Source: Bradyrhizobium iriomotense
GTDB lineage: Bacteria; Pseudomonadota; Alphaproteobacteria; Rhizobiales; Xanthobacteraceae
Direction of reading: 5' to 3'
DNA: 64,000 bases
NCBI RefSeq assembly: GCF_018129405.1
Contig: NZ_JAFCLP010000006.1
Span: 186,001-250,000 of the forward strand
The notes beneath the pieces are model-generated. The model saw nothing but the letters and a program-made list of their open reading frames with translations, was not told the DNA's origin and did no database searches. The translations under genes were made by a program, and so were the position numbers. Shown in pieces: positions 29,233 through 38,103 of this stretch; the first letter of the stretch is position 1, and the number at the start of each line of letters is the position of its first letter.

Positions 29233-30392
29233 GCGCTATTGATCACCCAGACACCCCACAAGAAATCCGCGAGCGCTTCGGCTTCCTGCGGCGCTCCTAC
29301 GCGATGCTGGTCAAGGAGTTCATCCAGCTGAGGCGCGACCGCGTCTCGTTCGCGATGATCGTGATGCTGCCGGTGATGCAGCTCCTGCTGTTCGGCTTTG
29401 CCATCAACACCACGCCGCACAATCTGCCGAGTGCGGTGCTGCTGCAGGAGGATTCCGATCTCGCCCGCTCGATCCTGAAGGCGCTGGAGAACACCGCCTA
29501 TTTCCGTTTCCTCTACGAGGTGCACGACGTCGATGACTTCGACAATCTGCTGAAATCCGGCAAGGTGCTGTTCGGCGTCGAGATCCCGCGCGGCTTCGAG
29601 CGGGCAGTGCGGCGCGGCGACAAGCCGGCGCTGCTGGTCGCGGCGGACGCCACCGATCCGGTCGCGGCGAGCGCCGCGATCGGTTCGCTCGGCATGGTCG
29701 TGCAGACCGCGCTCAAGCACGATCTCTACATCGGCGATCCCCCGGAGATGCCGTTCGAGATCCGCGCGCATGCCCGTTACAACCCGGCGGCAGCTTCGAG
29801 CCTCAACATCGTGCCGGGCCTCGTCGGCACCATTCTCACCATGACCATGCTGATCTTCACCGCGCTCTCGGTCACGCGCGAGGTCGAGCGCGGCACCATG
29901 GAGAGCCTGTTGTCGATGCCGATCAAGCCGGTCGAGGTGATGTTCGGCAAAATCATCCCTTACGTGCTGGTCGGCTTCGTCCAGGCCTTCCTGATCATCG
30001 GCATCGGGGTCGGTCTGTTCGGCGTGCCCGTGCTCGGCAATCTGTTCCTGCTGGCGCTGCTCTCGACGCTGTTCATCACCACCAATCTGTCGATCGGCTA
30101 CACCATCTCGACGCTGGTGCAGAACCAGCTCCAGGCCATGCAGATGTCGATGATGTTTTTCCTGCCGAGCATTCTGCTGTCCGGCTTCATGTTCCCGTTC
30201 GCCGGCATGCCGGCCTGGGCGCAATATGTCGGCGAGGCCTTGCCGCTGACCCATTACCTGCGCATCGTCCGCGCCATCATGCTGAAGGGCGCGACCATGC
30301 AGAACCTGCGCTTCGATACGCTGGCGCTGGCGGCCCTGATGCTGATCGCCATGACCATCGCTGTGACGCGCTTCCGCCGCACGCTGGATTGA
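29229..30392 (+). CDS. ABC-2 type permease
   Basis: 387 residues, YbhS/YhhJ-like. One N-terminal helix (about 40-60), a periplasmic domain to about 195, then five helices containing VTREVERGTMESLLSMPIKPVEVMFGKIIPY, the ABC-2 coupling motif. ATG at 29229 overlaps the ATPase stop as ATGA. Only one permease is present, so it would homodimerise. Substrate unknown. Confidence 0.9.
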   Translation: MSAIDHPDTPQEIRERFGFLRRSYAMLVKEFIQLRRDRVSFAMIVMLPVMQLLLFGFAINTTPHNLPSAVLLQEDSDLARSILKALENTAYFRFLYEVHDVDDFDNLLKSGKVLFGVEIPRGFERAVRRGDKPALLVAADATDPVAASAAIGSLGMVVQTALKHDLYIGDPPEMPFEIRAHARYNPAAASSLNIVPGLVGTILTMTMLIFTALSVTREVERGTMESLLSMPIKPVEVMFGKIIPYVLVGFVQAFLIIGIGVGLFGVPVLGNLFLLALLSTLFITTNLSIGYTISTLVQNQLQAMQMSMMFFLPSILLSGFMFPFAGMPAWAQYVGEALPLTHYLRIVRAIMLKGATMQNLRFDTLALAALMLIAMTIAVTRFRRTLD

Positions 30393-30420
30393 GGCAAACT
30401 GGCCCCTGAATCGAGGGGGA

Positions 30421-31731
30421 ATGATGGTCAGCTTTGCGAGCAGGAAGACGCGGCAGCACGCCGTTCTGTCGGAGGACGTCGAGCACGAGCTGATGCGGGA
30501 GGTGTTGCGCACCGAGCTGCTGCGGGTGCGGACACTGATCATCACCGGCTGCGTCATGATCCTGTTCCTCACCTCGACCTTCCTGATCGACCCTGCTCTC
30601 GTGAACCGGGTCTGGCGCGGGACGGAGGGCCTCGTCCGCGAATACATCCTGTTGGGGGGCTTCATCCTCTTCGAAGCCTGGGTCCACAGCCAGATCAGGC
30701 GAAACCTCAAGCTCGATCGCGACCTGCCGGTGATCCGGCGCTATATCGGCGCCTTTATCGAAACGTCGCTGCCGACGGTCATCCTGATCCTGCAGATCCG
30801 CAGCATGGGCGCTGGGCCCGCGCTTGGTTTCGTGCTGCCACTGGTCTATTTCATCTTCGTCATTCTTTCGACGCTGCGGCTCGATTTCTGGCTGTCGACT
30901 TTCACGGGATTCGTGGCTGCGGCCCAACTCCTGGCCGTCGCGCTGTATTACAATTCGGCGAGCGACACAGGCGAGCCCCTTATCTACTTCCACGCCGTGC
31001 GCAGCACTGTCATCCTGATCTGCGGCGTGCTGGCGGGCGCCGTCGGCGCGCAGCTCCGCCGGCAATTTGCCACGAGCATCGCAGCCGCCACCGCGCGCGA
31101 CCGCGTGACCAATTTGTTCGGCCAGCACGTTTCGCCGCAAGTGGTGGAACGATTGATGGCGGCGGGAACGAGCGCAAGCGGCGACGTCCGCCGCGTCGCG
31201 GTGATGTTCGTCGATTTCCGCGGCTTCACCGCCGGCGCGCAGACGCGCACCCCGCAGGAGGTGGTCGACCGGCTCGACGGCGCCTTCGCCGTGCTGGTCG
31301 ACATCCTCGACCGCCAGGGCGGCATCGTGAACAAGTTTTTGGGCGACGGCTTCCTCGCGCTGTTCGGCGCGCCGCTGGAGGCATCCGACGCCGCGCACCG
31401 GGCGGTCGCTGCGGGCCGCGAGATGCTGACCGCGATGGACCATATCAACGAGGAGACGAGCTGGCCGCTGCGGATCGGCATCGGCATCCATTTCGGCGAG
31501 GTCGTCGTCGGCAATATCGGCTCGCCCCGGCGCAAGGAATACACCGTGATCGGCGACACCGTGAACTTTGCTTCGCGCCTGGAGGCGCTGAACAAGGAGT
31601 TCGGCTCGCAACTCCTGATCTCCGCATCCGTGCGCGACGCACTGGGCGCGGACGGCGACGATGCCGTCCCGCTCGGCGAGGTCGAGGTGCGCGGCTACGA
31701 GCAGAAGGTGGCGGTGTTTCAGCTGGGGTAG
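30421..31731 (+). CDS. Membrane class III adenylate/guanylate cyclase
   Basis: 436 residues. Four or five helices (about 35-215) precede a class III cyclase domain: metal-binding MFVDFRGFTAG (about 262), KFLGDGFLALFG (about 303), and EYTVIGDTVNFASRLEAL (about 376), carrying the transition-state Asn and Arg. A second in-frame ATG at 30424 has better spacing to the GAGGGGGA ribosome binding site and may be the true start. The substrate-specifying residues suggest adenylate cyclase but this is inference. Confidence 0.9.
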   Translation: MMVSFASRKTRQHAVLSEDVEHELMREVLRTELLRVRTLIITGCVMILFLTSTFLIDPALVNRVWRGTEGLVREYILLGGFILFEAWVHSQIRRNLKLDRDLPVIRRYIGAFIETSLPTVILILQIRSMGAGPALGFVLPLVYFIFVILSTLRLDFWLSTFTGFVAAAQLLAVALYYNSASDTGEPLIYFHAVRSTVILICGVLAGAVGAQLRRQFATSIAAATARDRVTNLFGQHVSPQVVERLMAAGTSASGDVRRVAVMFVDFRGFTAGAQTRTPQEVVDRLDGAFAVLVDILDRQGGIVNKFLGDGFLALFGAPLEASDAAHRAVAAGREMLTAMDHINEETSWPLRIGIGIHFGEVVVGNIGSPRRKEYTVIGDTVNFASRLEALNKEFGSQLLISASVRDALGADGDDAVPLGEVEVRGYEQKVAVFQLG

Positions 31732-31884
31732 CGCGCATTACACATCGCTGCGCGCAGTTCTCCTTCATCATAAGCCATTGCTCCGATTGCTCCGAATTTT
31801 GGGGCATGACGAGCGATGTTTTCGGCTTGTAGAGTGCTGCGCGATGCGGCCGGTCGTGGCCGCGACTTGCATGGGGAAGTGCAG

Positions 31885-32799
31885 ATGCAGCGCCGCTACA
31901 TCACCGTCGACGTGTTCACCGACCGCGCCTTCGGCGGCAACCAGCTCGCCGTGGTGCTCGATGCCGGCGGCCTGTCGACCGCACAGATGCAGGCGATCGC
32001 CACCGAGTTCAACTATTCCGAGACGACCTTCGTGCTGCCGCCGCGCGACAAGGCCAATGATGCGGAAGTGCGCATCTTCACGCCGGTGAGGGAGATGCCG
32101 TTCGCGGGCCATCCCAATGTCGGCACCTCCTTCGTGCTGGCGAGCCTCGCGAAGGAGCCGAAGCCGCGCCTGTTGTTCGAGGAGAAGGCGGGGCTCGTGC
32201 CGGTCGACATTCGGAGAGAGCAGGGAAGGGTGGTCAGCACCGAGCTCACCGCGCCGCAGCCGCTGTCGCGGCTTGCACAGCTTTCCGCCGAGGATGTCGC
32301 GGCCTGCATCTCTCTGACGGCGGATGATATCAGGACCGATCACCACGCGCCGCAAGTCGTCGGCGTCGGAACGCCGTTCGTGGTCGTGGAGGTGCGATCG
32401 CGCGATGCGCTCAAGCGGGCGAGGCCCGATGCCGCCGCCTTCGGCAGGGTGCTTCCGCGCGACGGTGCCTTCTCGGTGTGGTTCTATACGCGCGACGTGG
32501 CCGCAGCGGAGGCGCCTTGCGATATCCAGGCGCGGATGTTCATGCGCGGCGCCGGCGGCCTCGCCGAGGATCCCGCCACCGGCAGCGCCACGGTCGCAGC
32601 CGCCGCCCTGTTCGCCGATCTCGATCCCACGCGCGACGGCGAGTTGAAGCTCACGGTCGGCCAGGGCTTTGACATGGGCCGGCCGAGCATCCTCCTGACG
32701 CGCGTGCACAAGCAGGACGGCAAGATCGTCTCCGCCCATGTCGGCGGCAGCAGCGTGCAGATGATGGAGGGAACGTTTCGGTTGGAGGGAGAGGCGTGA
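31885..32799 (+). CDS. PhzF-family isomerase-like protein
   Basis: 304 residues. PhzF motifs: DVFTDRAFGGNQLAVV at the N-terminus, catalytic Glu in NYSETTFVL (E46), PFAGHPNVGTS and AEDPATGSAT. Members catalyse proton transfer or epimerisation on small metabolites; there are no phenazine genes here. The ATG at 31885 fits the family N-terminus and has GGGGAAG upstream. Confidence 0.9.
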   Translation: MQRRYITVDVFTDRAFGGNQLAVVLDAGGLSTAQMQAIATEFNYSETTFVLPPRDKANDAEVRIFTPVREMPFAGHPNVGTSFVLASLAKEPKPRLLFEEKAGLVPVDIRREQGRVVSTELTAPQPLSRLAQLSAEDVAACISLTADDIRTDHHAPQVVGVGTPFVVVEVRSRDALKRARPDAAAFGRVLPRDGAFSVWFYTRDVAAAEAPCDIQARMFMRGAGGLAEDPATGSATVAAAALFADLDPTRDGELKLTVGQGFDMGRPSILLTRVHKQDGKIVSAHVGGSSVQMMEGTFRLEGEA

Positions 32800-32801
32800 T
32801 T

Positions 32802-32900
32802 GGCATTCCGGGGCGCGCGTAGCGCGAACTATGGTGCGCAATTGCGCACCTGAGAATCTCGAGGTTCCGGGTTCAGCCCTGCGGGTTGCCCCGGAACGAC
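32802..32900. repeat. Palindromic intergenic repeat, family GTCATTCCGGGG
   Basis: GGCATTCCGGGGCGCGCG at the left, GCCCCGGAACGAC at the right; an inner GTGCGCAATTGCGCAC palindrome is also present and resembles that at 12658-12672. The outer arms carry substitutions, so this copy is older or diverged. Confidence 0.75.
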
Positions 32901-32902
32901 GA

Positions 32903-33364
32903 TCAGACCTGCCGCCCCGCCAGATTCTTCACCGTCACCCCGTCGCGCTCCTCGATGATCTCCGCGATCATCTGGCGGTGGCAGTGGGTGTGGTCGCGCT
33001 CGTAGCAGAGCAGGCACACTGGACCGGCCTTCTTCACCAGAGCCGAGAGCTCGTCCATCTCTTCTTTCGCCTGCGACGTCTTCAGGTGCTTTGAATAGAT
33101 CTTCTCCAGCACGTCATATTGCCCGCTGCGGGCGGCGAGGCGGCCTTCCTTCGGCGTGCCGAGCGCTGCGAGATGGACATAGGCGATGCCGCGCTCGTCG
33201 AGCCCGGCGGATAGCTGCTTCTTGGAAAAGCCCGGCCGGCGCGATGACGTCACCGCGCGCACGTCGACGACCAGCTTGACGCCGGCTTCTTCCAGCTCGT
33301 CCAGCACCGCCTTGGGCGGTGTCTGCTCATAGCCGATGGTGAAGAGTTTCTTCGCCTTTGCCAT
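32903..33364 (-). CDS. DUF488 family protein
   Basis: 153 residues. Typical DUF488 opening FTIGYEQ and the conserved LVVDVRAVTSSRRPGFSKKQL, then LLCYERDHTHCHR with clustered Cys/His that may bind metal. No biochemical role is established. Follows the DUF72 gene by 9 bp on the same strand, a recurrent pairing. Confidence 0.85.
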   Translation of the reverse strand: MAKAKKLFTIGYEQTPPKAVLDELEEAGVKLVVDVRAVTSSRRPGFSKKQLSAGLDERGIAYVHLAALGTPKEGRLAARSGQYDVLEKIYSKHLKTSQAKEEMDELSALVKKAGPVCLLCYERDHTHCHRQMIAEIIEERDGVTVKNLAGRQV

Positions 33365-33373
33365 GAACCATCC

Positions 33374-34210
33374 TCAGCTCACCCGCGCAATCAGTTCCAT
33401 GGCGCCGTGCGGTGCGCGCACCTTGCCTTCGTGGATGACATAGGCGAACACGTCGCGCGGCTCCTTCTTCGGCTTCGTCTTGTCAACCTTCGGCAGGTCG
33501 TCCGGTTCACCGCCCGAAGCCCAGTCCTTGAAGCGCTCCGCCCAGGCATCGAGCTGCTTCGGCGGATAGCAGGTCTTGATCTCGTCATTTCCCTTCTGCA
33601 GCCTGGCATAGACGAAATCGCCGGCGACGTCGGCGATCGCCGGATATTTGCCGTGCTCGGCGAACACCACCGGCGTCTCGAATTCGCGGATCAGCGCGAC
33701 GAAATCCGGCGTGCAGAAACTGTCGTGGCGGACCTCGACCACGTGGCGCAGCGCGCGCCCGTCGAGCTTGCGCGGCAGCAGCTCCAAGAACTTGCCGAAA
33801 TCGGCGCCGTCGAACTTCTTGGTGGGCGCGAACTGCCACAGCACCGGGCCGAGATGATCGCCGAGTTCCAGCACGCCGGAATCGTAGAACCGCTTGATGG
33901 AATCGCCGGCCTCGGCCAGCACGCGGCGATTGGTGGCGAAGCGCGGTCCCTTCACCGAGAACACGAAGCCCTCGGGCACCTCGCTTGCCCATTTGCGGAA
34001 GCTCTCCGGCTTCTGTGAGCCGTAATAGGTGCCGTTGATCTCGATCGAGGTCAGCTTCGAGGCCGCGTAGGACAGCTCCTTCGCCTGCGTCAGCTTCTCC
34101 GGATAGAACACGCCGCGCCAGGGCTCGAAGGTCCAGCCGCCGACGCCGATGAAGATGTTGCCGGATTTTTTGGACGCGGTTTTTGCTTTGGCCACGGAAG
34201 GATCTCGCAT
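33374..34210 (-). CDS. DUF72 family protein
   Basis: 278 residues, predicted TIM-barrel. IFIGVGGWTFEPWRGVFYP and SIEINGTYYGSQKPESFRKW are the family hallmarks; RHVVEVRHDSF follows near 155. The first 15 residues are a Lys-rich, poorly conserved extension, and GTG 34195 is an alternative start. Function unknown; probably cotranscribed with the DUF488 gene. Confidence 0.87.
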   Translation of the reverse strand: MRDPSVAKAKTASKKSGNIFIGVGGWTFEPWRGVFYPEKLTQAKELSYAASKLTSIEINGTYYGSQKPESFRKWASEVPEGFVFSVKGPRFATNRRVLAEAGDSIKRFYDSGVLELGDHLGPVLWQFAPTKKFDGADFGKFLELLPRKLDGRALRHVVEVRHDSFCTPDFVALIREFETPVVFAEHGKYPAIADVAGDFVYARLQKGNDEIKTCYPPKQLDAWAERFKDWASGGEPDDLPKVDKTKPKKEPRDVFAYVIHEGKVRAPHGAMELIARVS

Positions 34211-34313
34211 CGACGTGGAGGGAAGGCCGGCATCCTAATCAAACCAGTTGTGATTGGCCAGTTGCCGCGTCCCGTCTAAGCTTCCGAAGATCATCTGCGA
34301 GAAGGAGAACAAG

Positions 34314-34694
34314 ATGCGGATGCTGATGGTGGGAGCGGCGCTCATGATGATGACAACTGCTGCCATGACTTCTGCTGTTATGGCGGACGATGACGACGAC
34401 AAGAACGCGCAGAAGCTCGCCATGCAGGGCCGCGACGATTATTGGCGTTGCCTCGCGCGGGAATATTCGCGCGAGAGCAATCAGGGCCTGTCGGAGCAGG
34501 ATTTCGGCCGCTCGGTCGCGAGCGCCTGTCCGTCCGAGCGGCAATATTACCGTGTGGCCTTGCTCGACTATCTCACCACGCAATATCCGAACATCGATGC
34601 CGGCGCGCATCTCGCGACCGCGAACAGGGCGGTCGAGTCGGCGCAGAAGGACATCGTGACGGCCTTCGTCAAGCACAGGCCGCCGGCGAAGTAG
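34314..34694 (+). CDS. Small secreted protein, hypothetical
   Basis: 126 residues with a Met-rich signal peptide (MRMLMVGAALMMMTTAAM, cleavage about residue 24) followed by a DDDDD cluster. The mature region contains RDDYWRCLAREYSR and ASACPSERQYY, two cysteines that could form a disulfide. GAAGGAG lies 8 bp before the ATG. No family recognised. Confidence 0.75.
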   Translation: MRMLMVGAALMMMTTAAMTSAVMADDDDDKNAQKLAMQGRDDYWRCLAREYSRESNQGLSEQDFGRSVASACPSERQYYRVALLDYLTTQYPNIDAGAHLATANRAVESAQKDIVTAFVKHRPPAK

Positions 34695-34789
34695 GACCCC
34701 AGCCTCCTTCAATCGCTATTCGCCCCGGGGCCTTCCGGCGCCATATTCATCCGTGGTATCACTCGCCGCATCTGGAACAGGGATGGGTC

Positions 34790-34993
34790 ATGTCGTCTGA
34801 GTCGGTGGGTGGCATTCTGGGCGCGATCGTCGCGGCGGTCGTGCTCGCGGTCGCCGTCGTCTTCGGACCGATCGGCCAGTACGGCAAGCCCCCCAAGCCG
34901 GCGAGGGCAGAGTCTGCCCCTGCTGCGGCACCCGCAGCCCCCGCCGCGCCCGCGCCGCGAGGACCGGTGATCCGGGAAGTCCCCAACCAATAG
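34790..34993 (+). CDS. Small single-pass membrane protein, hypothetical
   Basis: 67 residues: one hydrophobic helix (about 8-27) then an Ala/Pro-rich tail (SAPAAAPAAPAAPAPRGP). The frame is open and short; GGAACAGGGATGGG upstream gives a weak ribosome binding site. Codon use is like its neighbours. The function cannot be inferred. Confidence 0.5.
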   Translation: MSSESVGGILGAIVAAVVLAVAVVFGPIGQYGKPPKPARAESAPAAAPAAPAAPAPRGPVIREVPNQ

Positions 34994-35235
34994 GGTGCGA
35001 AATCGACCCTTTTGACCCCTTGCGAAGCAGTCTTGTCGTTCCTATTTAGCTTCTAACGGCGACGTTGAGCGAAAAACTCCGGCGCTGGGACGACCTTGGA
35101 ATAGCTTGGGCCTGCGCCGGATGTACGCGCGGTCGGCCGTTCCGGGGTCGTTGGCATTTTGGGGCCCCAACTGGCCCGTTCTCCCTCAAAACCCCGGCTT
35201 GGCATCGCAGGACGCGGCGGATATACGCTGCCGTC

Positions 35236-36369
35236 ATGAATGAAGCGATCAGACCGGGCTCCGACCATCCGCTGCAGGCCCAAGAGGGGCCGGAACTGTC
35301 GGTCATCGTCCCGACCTTCAACGAGCGCGACAATGTCACGGTGCTGTATCGGCGCCTGGAGGCGACGCTCGTCAACGTCGCCTGGGAAGTCGTGTTCGTC
35401 GACGACAATTCGCCTGACGGCACCTGGGACGTCGTTCGCGCGCTGGCGCAACGCGACAGCCGCGTACGCTGCGTCCGCCGCATCGGCCGCCGCGGCCTGT
35501 CGGGGGCCTGCATCGAGGGCATCCTGGCCTCCAGCGCACCCTATGTGGCCGTGATCGACGCCGACCTCCAGCACGACGAGACGCAGCTGCCGAAGATGTT
35601 GCTGCTGCTCGCCAGCGACCAGGCCGAGCTCGTGGTCGGCAGCCGCTATATCGAGGGCTACAAGAGCGAAGGCTTCAACAAGCAGCGCGCCGGCGCCAGC
35701 GCGCTGGCGACCGAGGTCGCCAGGAAGATGCTGCGGGTCGAGATCGCCGATCCCATGAGCGGCTTCTTCATGATCCGCCGCGACCGTTTCGAGCAGCTCG
35801 CGCCCAAACTGTCGGTGCACGGCTTCAAGATTCTGCTCGACGTCGTCGCGACCGCCCATGGCGGCCTGCGCGCCGTCGAGATCCCCTACACCTTCGGCGC
35901 CCGCCAGCACGGCGAGAGCAAGCTCGATTCCATGGTCGCGCTCGACTTCCTGGGCCTCGTGCTGGCCAAGCTGACCAACGACATCGTCTCGCTGCGCTTC
36001 ATCCTGTTCGCAATGGTCGGCGGCATTGGCCTCGTGGTGCATCTGGCCACACTGTTCATCGCCCTCCAGCTGTTCAAGGCGCCGTTCGCGGAGGCGCAGG
36101 CTGCCGGCGCCATTGTCGCCATGACCAGCAATTTCATCCTCAACAACTTCCTCACCTATCGCGATCAGCGGCTGAAGGGATTTGCGCTGCTCCGCGGCCT
36201 GATCGCCTTCTACATCGTGTGCAGCGTCGGCCTGCTCGCCAATGTCGGCGTCGCTTTCTCGGTCTACGACCAGGAGCCGATCTGGTGGCTGGCTGGTATG
36301 GCCGGCGCACTGATGGGCGTGGTGTGGAACTACGCGATGTCCGGACTGTTCGTCTGGCGCAAGAAATAG
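35236..36369 (+). CDS. Polyprenol-phosphate glycosyltransferase fused to GtrA-like membrane domain
   Basis: 377 residues. The GT2 catalytic domain resembles dolichol-phosphate mannose synthase: SVIVPTFNERDN, VFVDDNSPDGT, DADLQHD. The C-terminal about 130 residues form a four-helix GtrA domain (SLRFILFAMVGGIG onward). It should transfer a sugar from a nucleotide donor to polyprenyl phosphate at the inner membrane. ATG 35236 is chosen because the conserved domain follows; the upstream frame extension is unlike the family. The next gene is a GT39 enzyme that would use the product. Confidence 0.9.
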   Translation: MNEAIRPGSDHPLQAQEGPELSVIVPTFNERDNVTVLYRRLEATLVNVAWEVVFVDDNSPDGTWDVVRALAQRDSRVRCVRRIGRRGLSGACIEGILASSAPYVAVIDADLQHDETQLPKMLLLLASDQAELVVGSRYIEGYKSEGFNKQRAGASALATEVARKMLRVEIADPMSGFFMIRRDRFEQLAPKLSVHGFKILLDVVATAHGGLRAVEIPYTFGARQHGESKLDSMVALDFLGLVLAKLTNDIVSLRFILFAMVGGIGLVVHLATLFIALQLFKAPFAEAQAAGAIVAMTSNFILNNFLTYRDQRLKGFALLRGLIAFYIVCSVGLLANVGVAFSVYDQEPIWWLAGMAGALMGVVWNYAMSGLFVWRKK

Positions 36370-36375
36370 CTCACG

Positions 36376-37878
36376 ATGGGCGGAGCTGACGCGCGGATCG
36401 TCCGCAACACCGCGCTGGCGATCCTCGCGCTGGTGGCCCTGCGGCTCGTCGCCGCCGCCTTCACCCCGATCACCTTCGACGAAGCCTATTACTGGATGTG
36501 GTCGAAGAACCTGGCCGGTGGTTATTACGACCACCCGCCGATGGTCGCCTACGTCATCCGTGCCGGCACCATGATCGCCGGCGACACCGAGCTCGGCGTC
36601 CGCCTGGTCTCGATCCTGCTCGCGCTGCCGATGAGCTATGCGATCTATCGCTCCGCCGCGATCCTGTTCGGCGGGGCGCGCGTCGCGGCCACCAGCGCCA
36701 TCCTGCTCAACGTGACGCTGCTGGCCTCGGTCGGCACGCTGATCGTGACGCCCGATGCGCCGCTGCTGGTCGCCTCCAGCTTCGTGCTGTTCTTCCTCGC
36801 CAAGGTGCTCGAGACTGGCCGCGGCGTCTGGTGGCTTGCGGTTGGTGCGGCGGTCGGTGCGGCGCTGTTGTCGAAATACACCGCGATGTTCTTTGGCGCC
36901 GCCATCCTGATCTGGCTCGCGTCCGTGCCGAAGCTCAGGCGCTGGTTTCTCTCGCCCTGGCCCTATCTCGGCGGCCTCGTTGCGCTGGCGCTGTTCTCGC
37001 CGGTGATCCTCTGGAACGCGGACCACCAATGGGTCTCGTTCGCAAAGCAGCTCGGGCGCGCGAAGATCGAGGACTTCCGTCCCGTCTTCATCGCCGAGCT
37101 GGTCCCGACCCAGGTCGCGTTCGCGACCCCGCTGGTCTTCATCCTCGGCGCGATGGGCCTGCACGCGCTGACCTGGCACCGGGCCGGCGCGCTGGCCTCG
37201 CGCGTGCTGATCGAGACGATGTTCTGGACCATCGTCGCTTATTTTGTCTGGCATTCGCTGCATGCCCGCGTCGAAGCCAACTGGTTCGCGCCGGTCTATC
37301 CGCCCTTTGTTGTTGCTGCGGCGGCCGCCGCCAACCTCGTGCAGTGGAAGCCGCGCGCGCGCCGCCTGGCGGACTTCTGCCTGCGCTGGGCCGCGCCCGT
37401 GGGCATCGTGATGTTCGCAGCACTGGTCGTGCAGGCCAACACCGGCTGGCTGTCGGGCTATCGCCGCGACGCGACCGTGCGCAGCGTCGGCGTCGGCTGG
37501 CGCGAGCTCGCCGCGGCAATCGAAGCCGAGCGCGCGCGCAATGGTGCGACCTGCGTGCTCGCGCCGGACTACGGCACCACGGGCTGGCTCGCCTTCTATC
37601 TGCCGCGCGGCACCTGCGTGGTGCAGCAGAACCAGCGCATCCGCTGGGTCAACATGCCCGAGCCAGATCCCAAGCAGCTCGCCGGCAAGCTGCTCTATGT
37701 CGACGAGCTGCGCGCAGGCGGCCATCCTGCCGTCCACGACCTCTTCACGCAGGTGACGCAAATCGCGCAACTGCAGCGCAAGCGCGGGCCACTCGTGGTC
37801 GAGACCTACGGCATCGATCTTCTGGAAGGCGCCAAGGGCGACGTGCTGGATCGCTCGCCGCCGCCGGAGGCGCGGTAG
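36376..37878 (+). CDS. GT39/ArnT-like membrane glycosyltransferase
   Basis: 500 residues with about eleven helices. The N-terminal loop holds the PMT/ArnT-type acidic motif TFDEAYYWMWSKNLAGGYYD followed by HPPMVAY. These enzymes move a sugar from a polyprenyl-phosphate sugar to a protein or lipid on the periplasmic side. It starts 6 bp after the donor-making GT2-GtrA gene, so the two form a compact pathway. Acceptor unknown. Confidence 0.9.
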   Translation: MGGADARIVRNTALAILALVALRLVAAAFTPITFDEAYYWMWSKNLAGGYYDHPPMVAYVIRAGTMIAGDTELGVRLVSILLALPMSYAIYRSAAILFGGARVAATSAILLNVTLLASVGTLIVTPDAPLLVASSFVLFFLAKVLETGRGVWWLAVGAAVGAALLSKYTAMFFGAAILIWLASVPKLRRWFLSPWPYLGGLVALALFSPVILWNADHQWVSFAKQLGRAKIEDFRPVFIAELVPTQVAFATPLVFILGAMGLHALTWHRAGALASRVLIETMFWTIVAYFVWHSLHARVEANWFAPVYPPFVVAAAAAANLVQWKPRARRLADFCLRWAAPVGIVMFAALVVQANTGWLSGYRRDATVRSVGVGWRELAAAIEAERARNGATCVLAPDYGTTGWLAFYLPRGTCVVQQNQRIRWVNMPEPDPKQLAGKLLYVDELRAGGHPAVHDLFTQVTQIAQLQRKRGPLVVETYGIDLLEGAKGDVLDRSPPPEAR

Positions 37879-37910
37879 CAGGTTGTGAGGAAGCCACGCT
37901 TCCTCCTCAT

Positions 37911-38072
37911 CGTCGTCCCGGCGAAAGCCGGGACCCATACCGCGTGATCTCTCGATGAGCGCAGGTACCCGTACCGCGTGAAGACCCATTCACGACCAGA
38001 CTTCGCCAAACCGCTTCCTGTGGTTATGGGTCCCGGCCCCCCGTGCGCAATTGCGCACTAGGCCGGGACGAC
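37911..38072. repeat. Palindromic intergenic repeat, family CGTCGTCCCGGC
   Basis: Left end CGTCGTCCCGGCGAAAGCC, right end GGCCGGGACGACAG, inner GGGACCCATA...TATGGGTCCC arms and a GTGCGCAATTGCGCAC insert. It lies between convergent genes. Confidence 0.75.
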
Positions 38073-38103
38073 AGCGGAATGCTGGGCGCACAGCGGTGGC
38101 TGT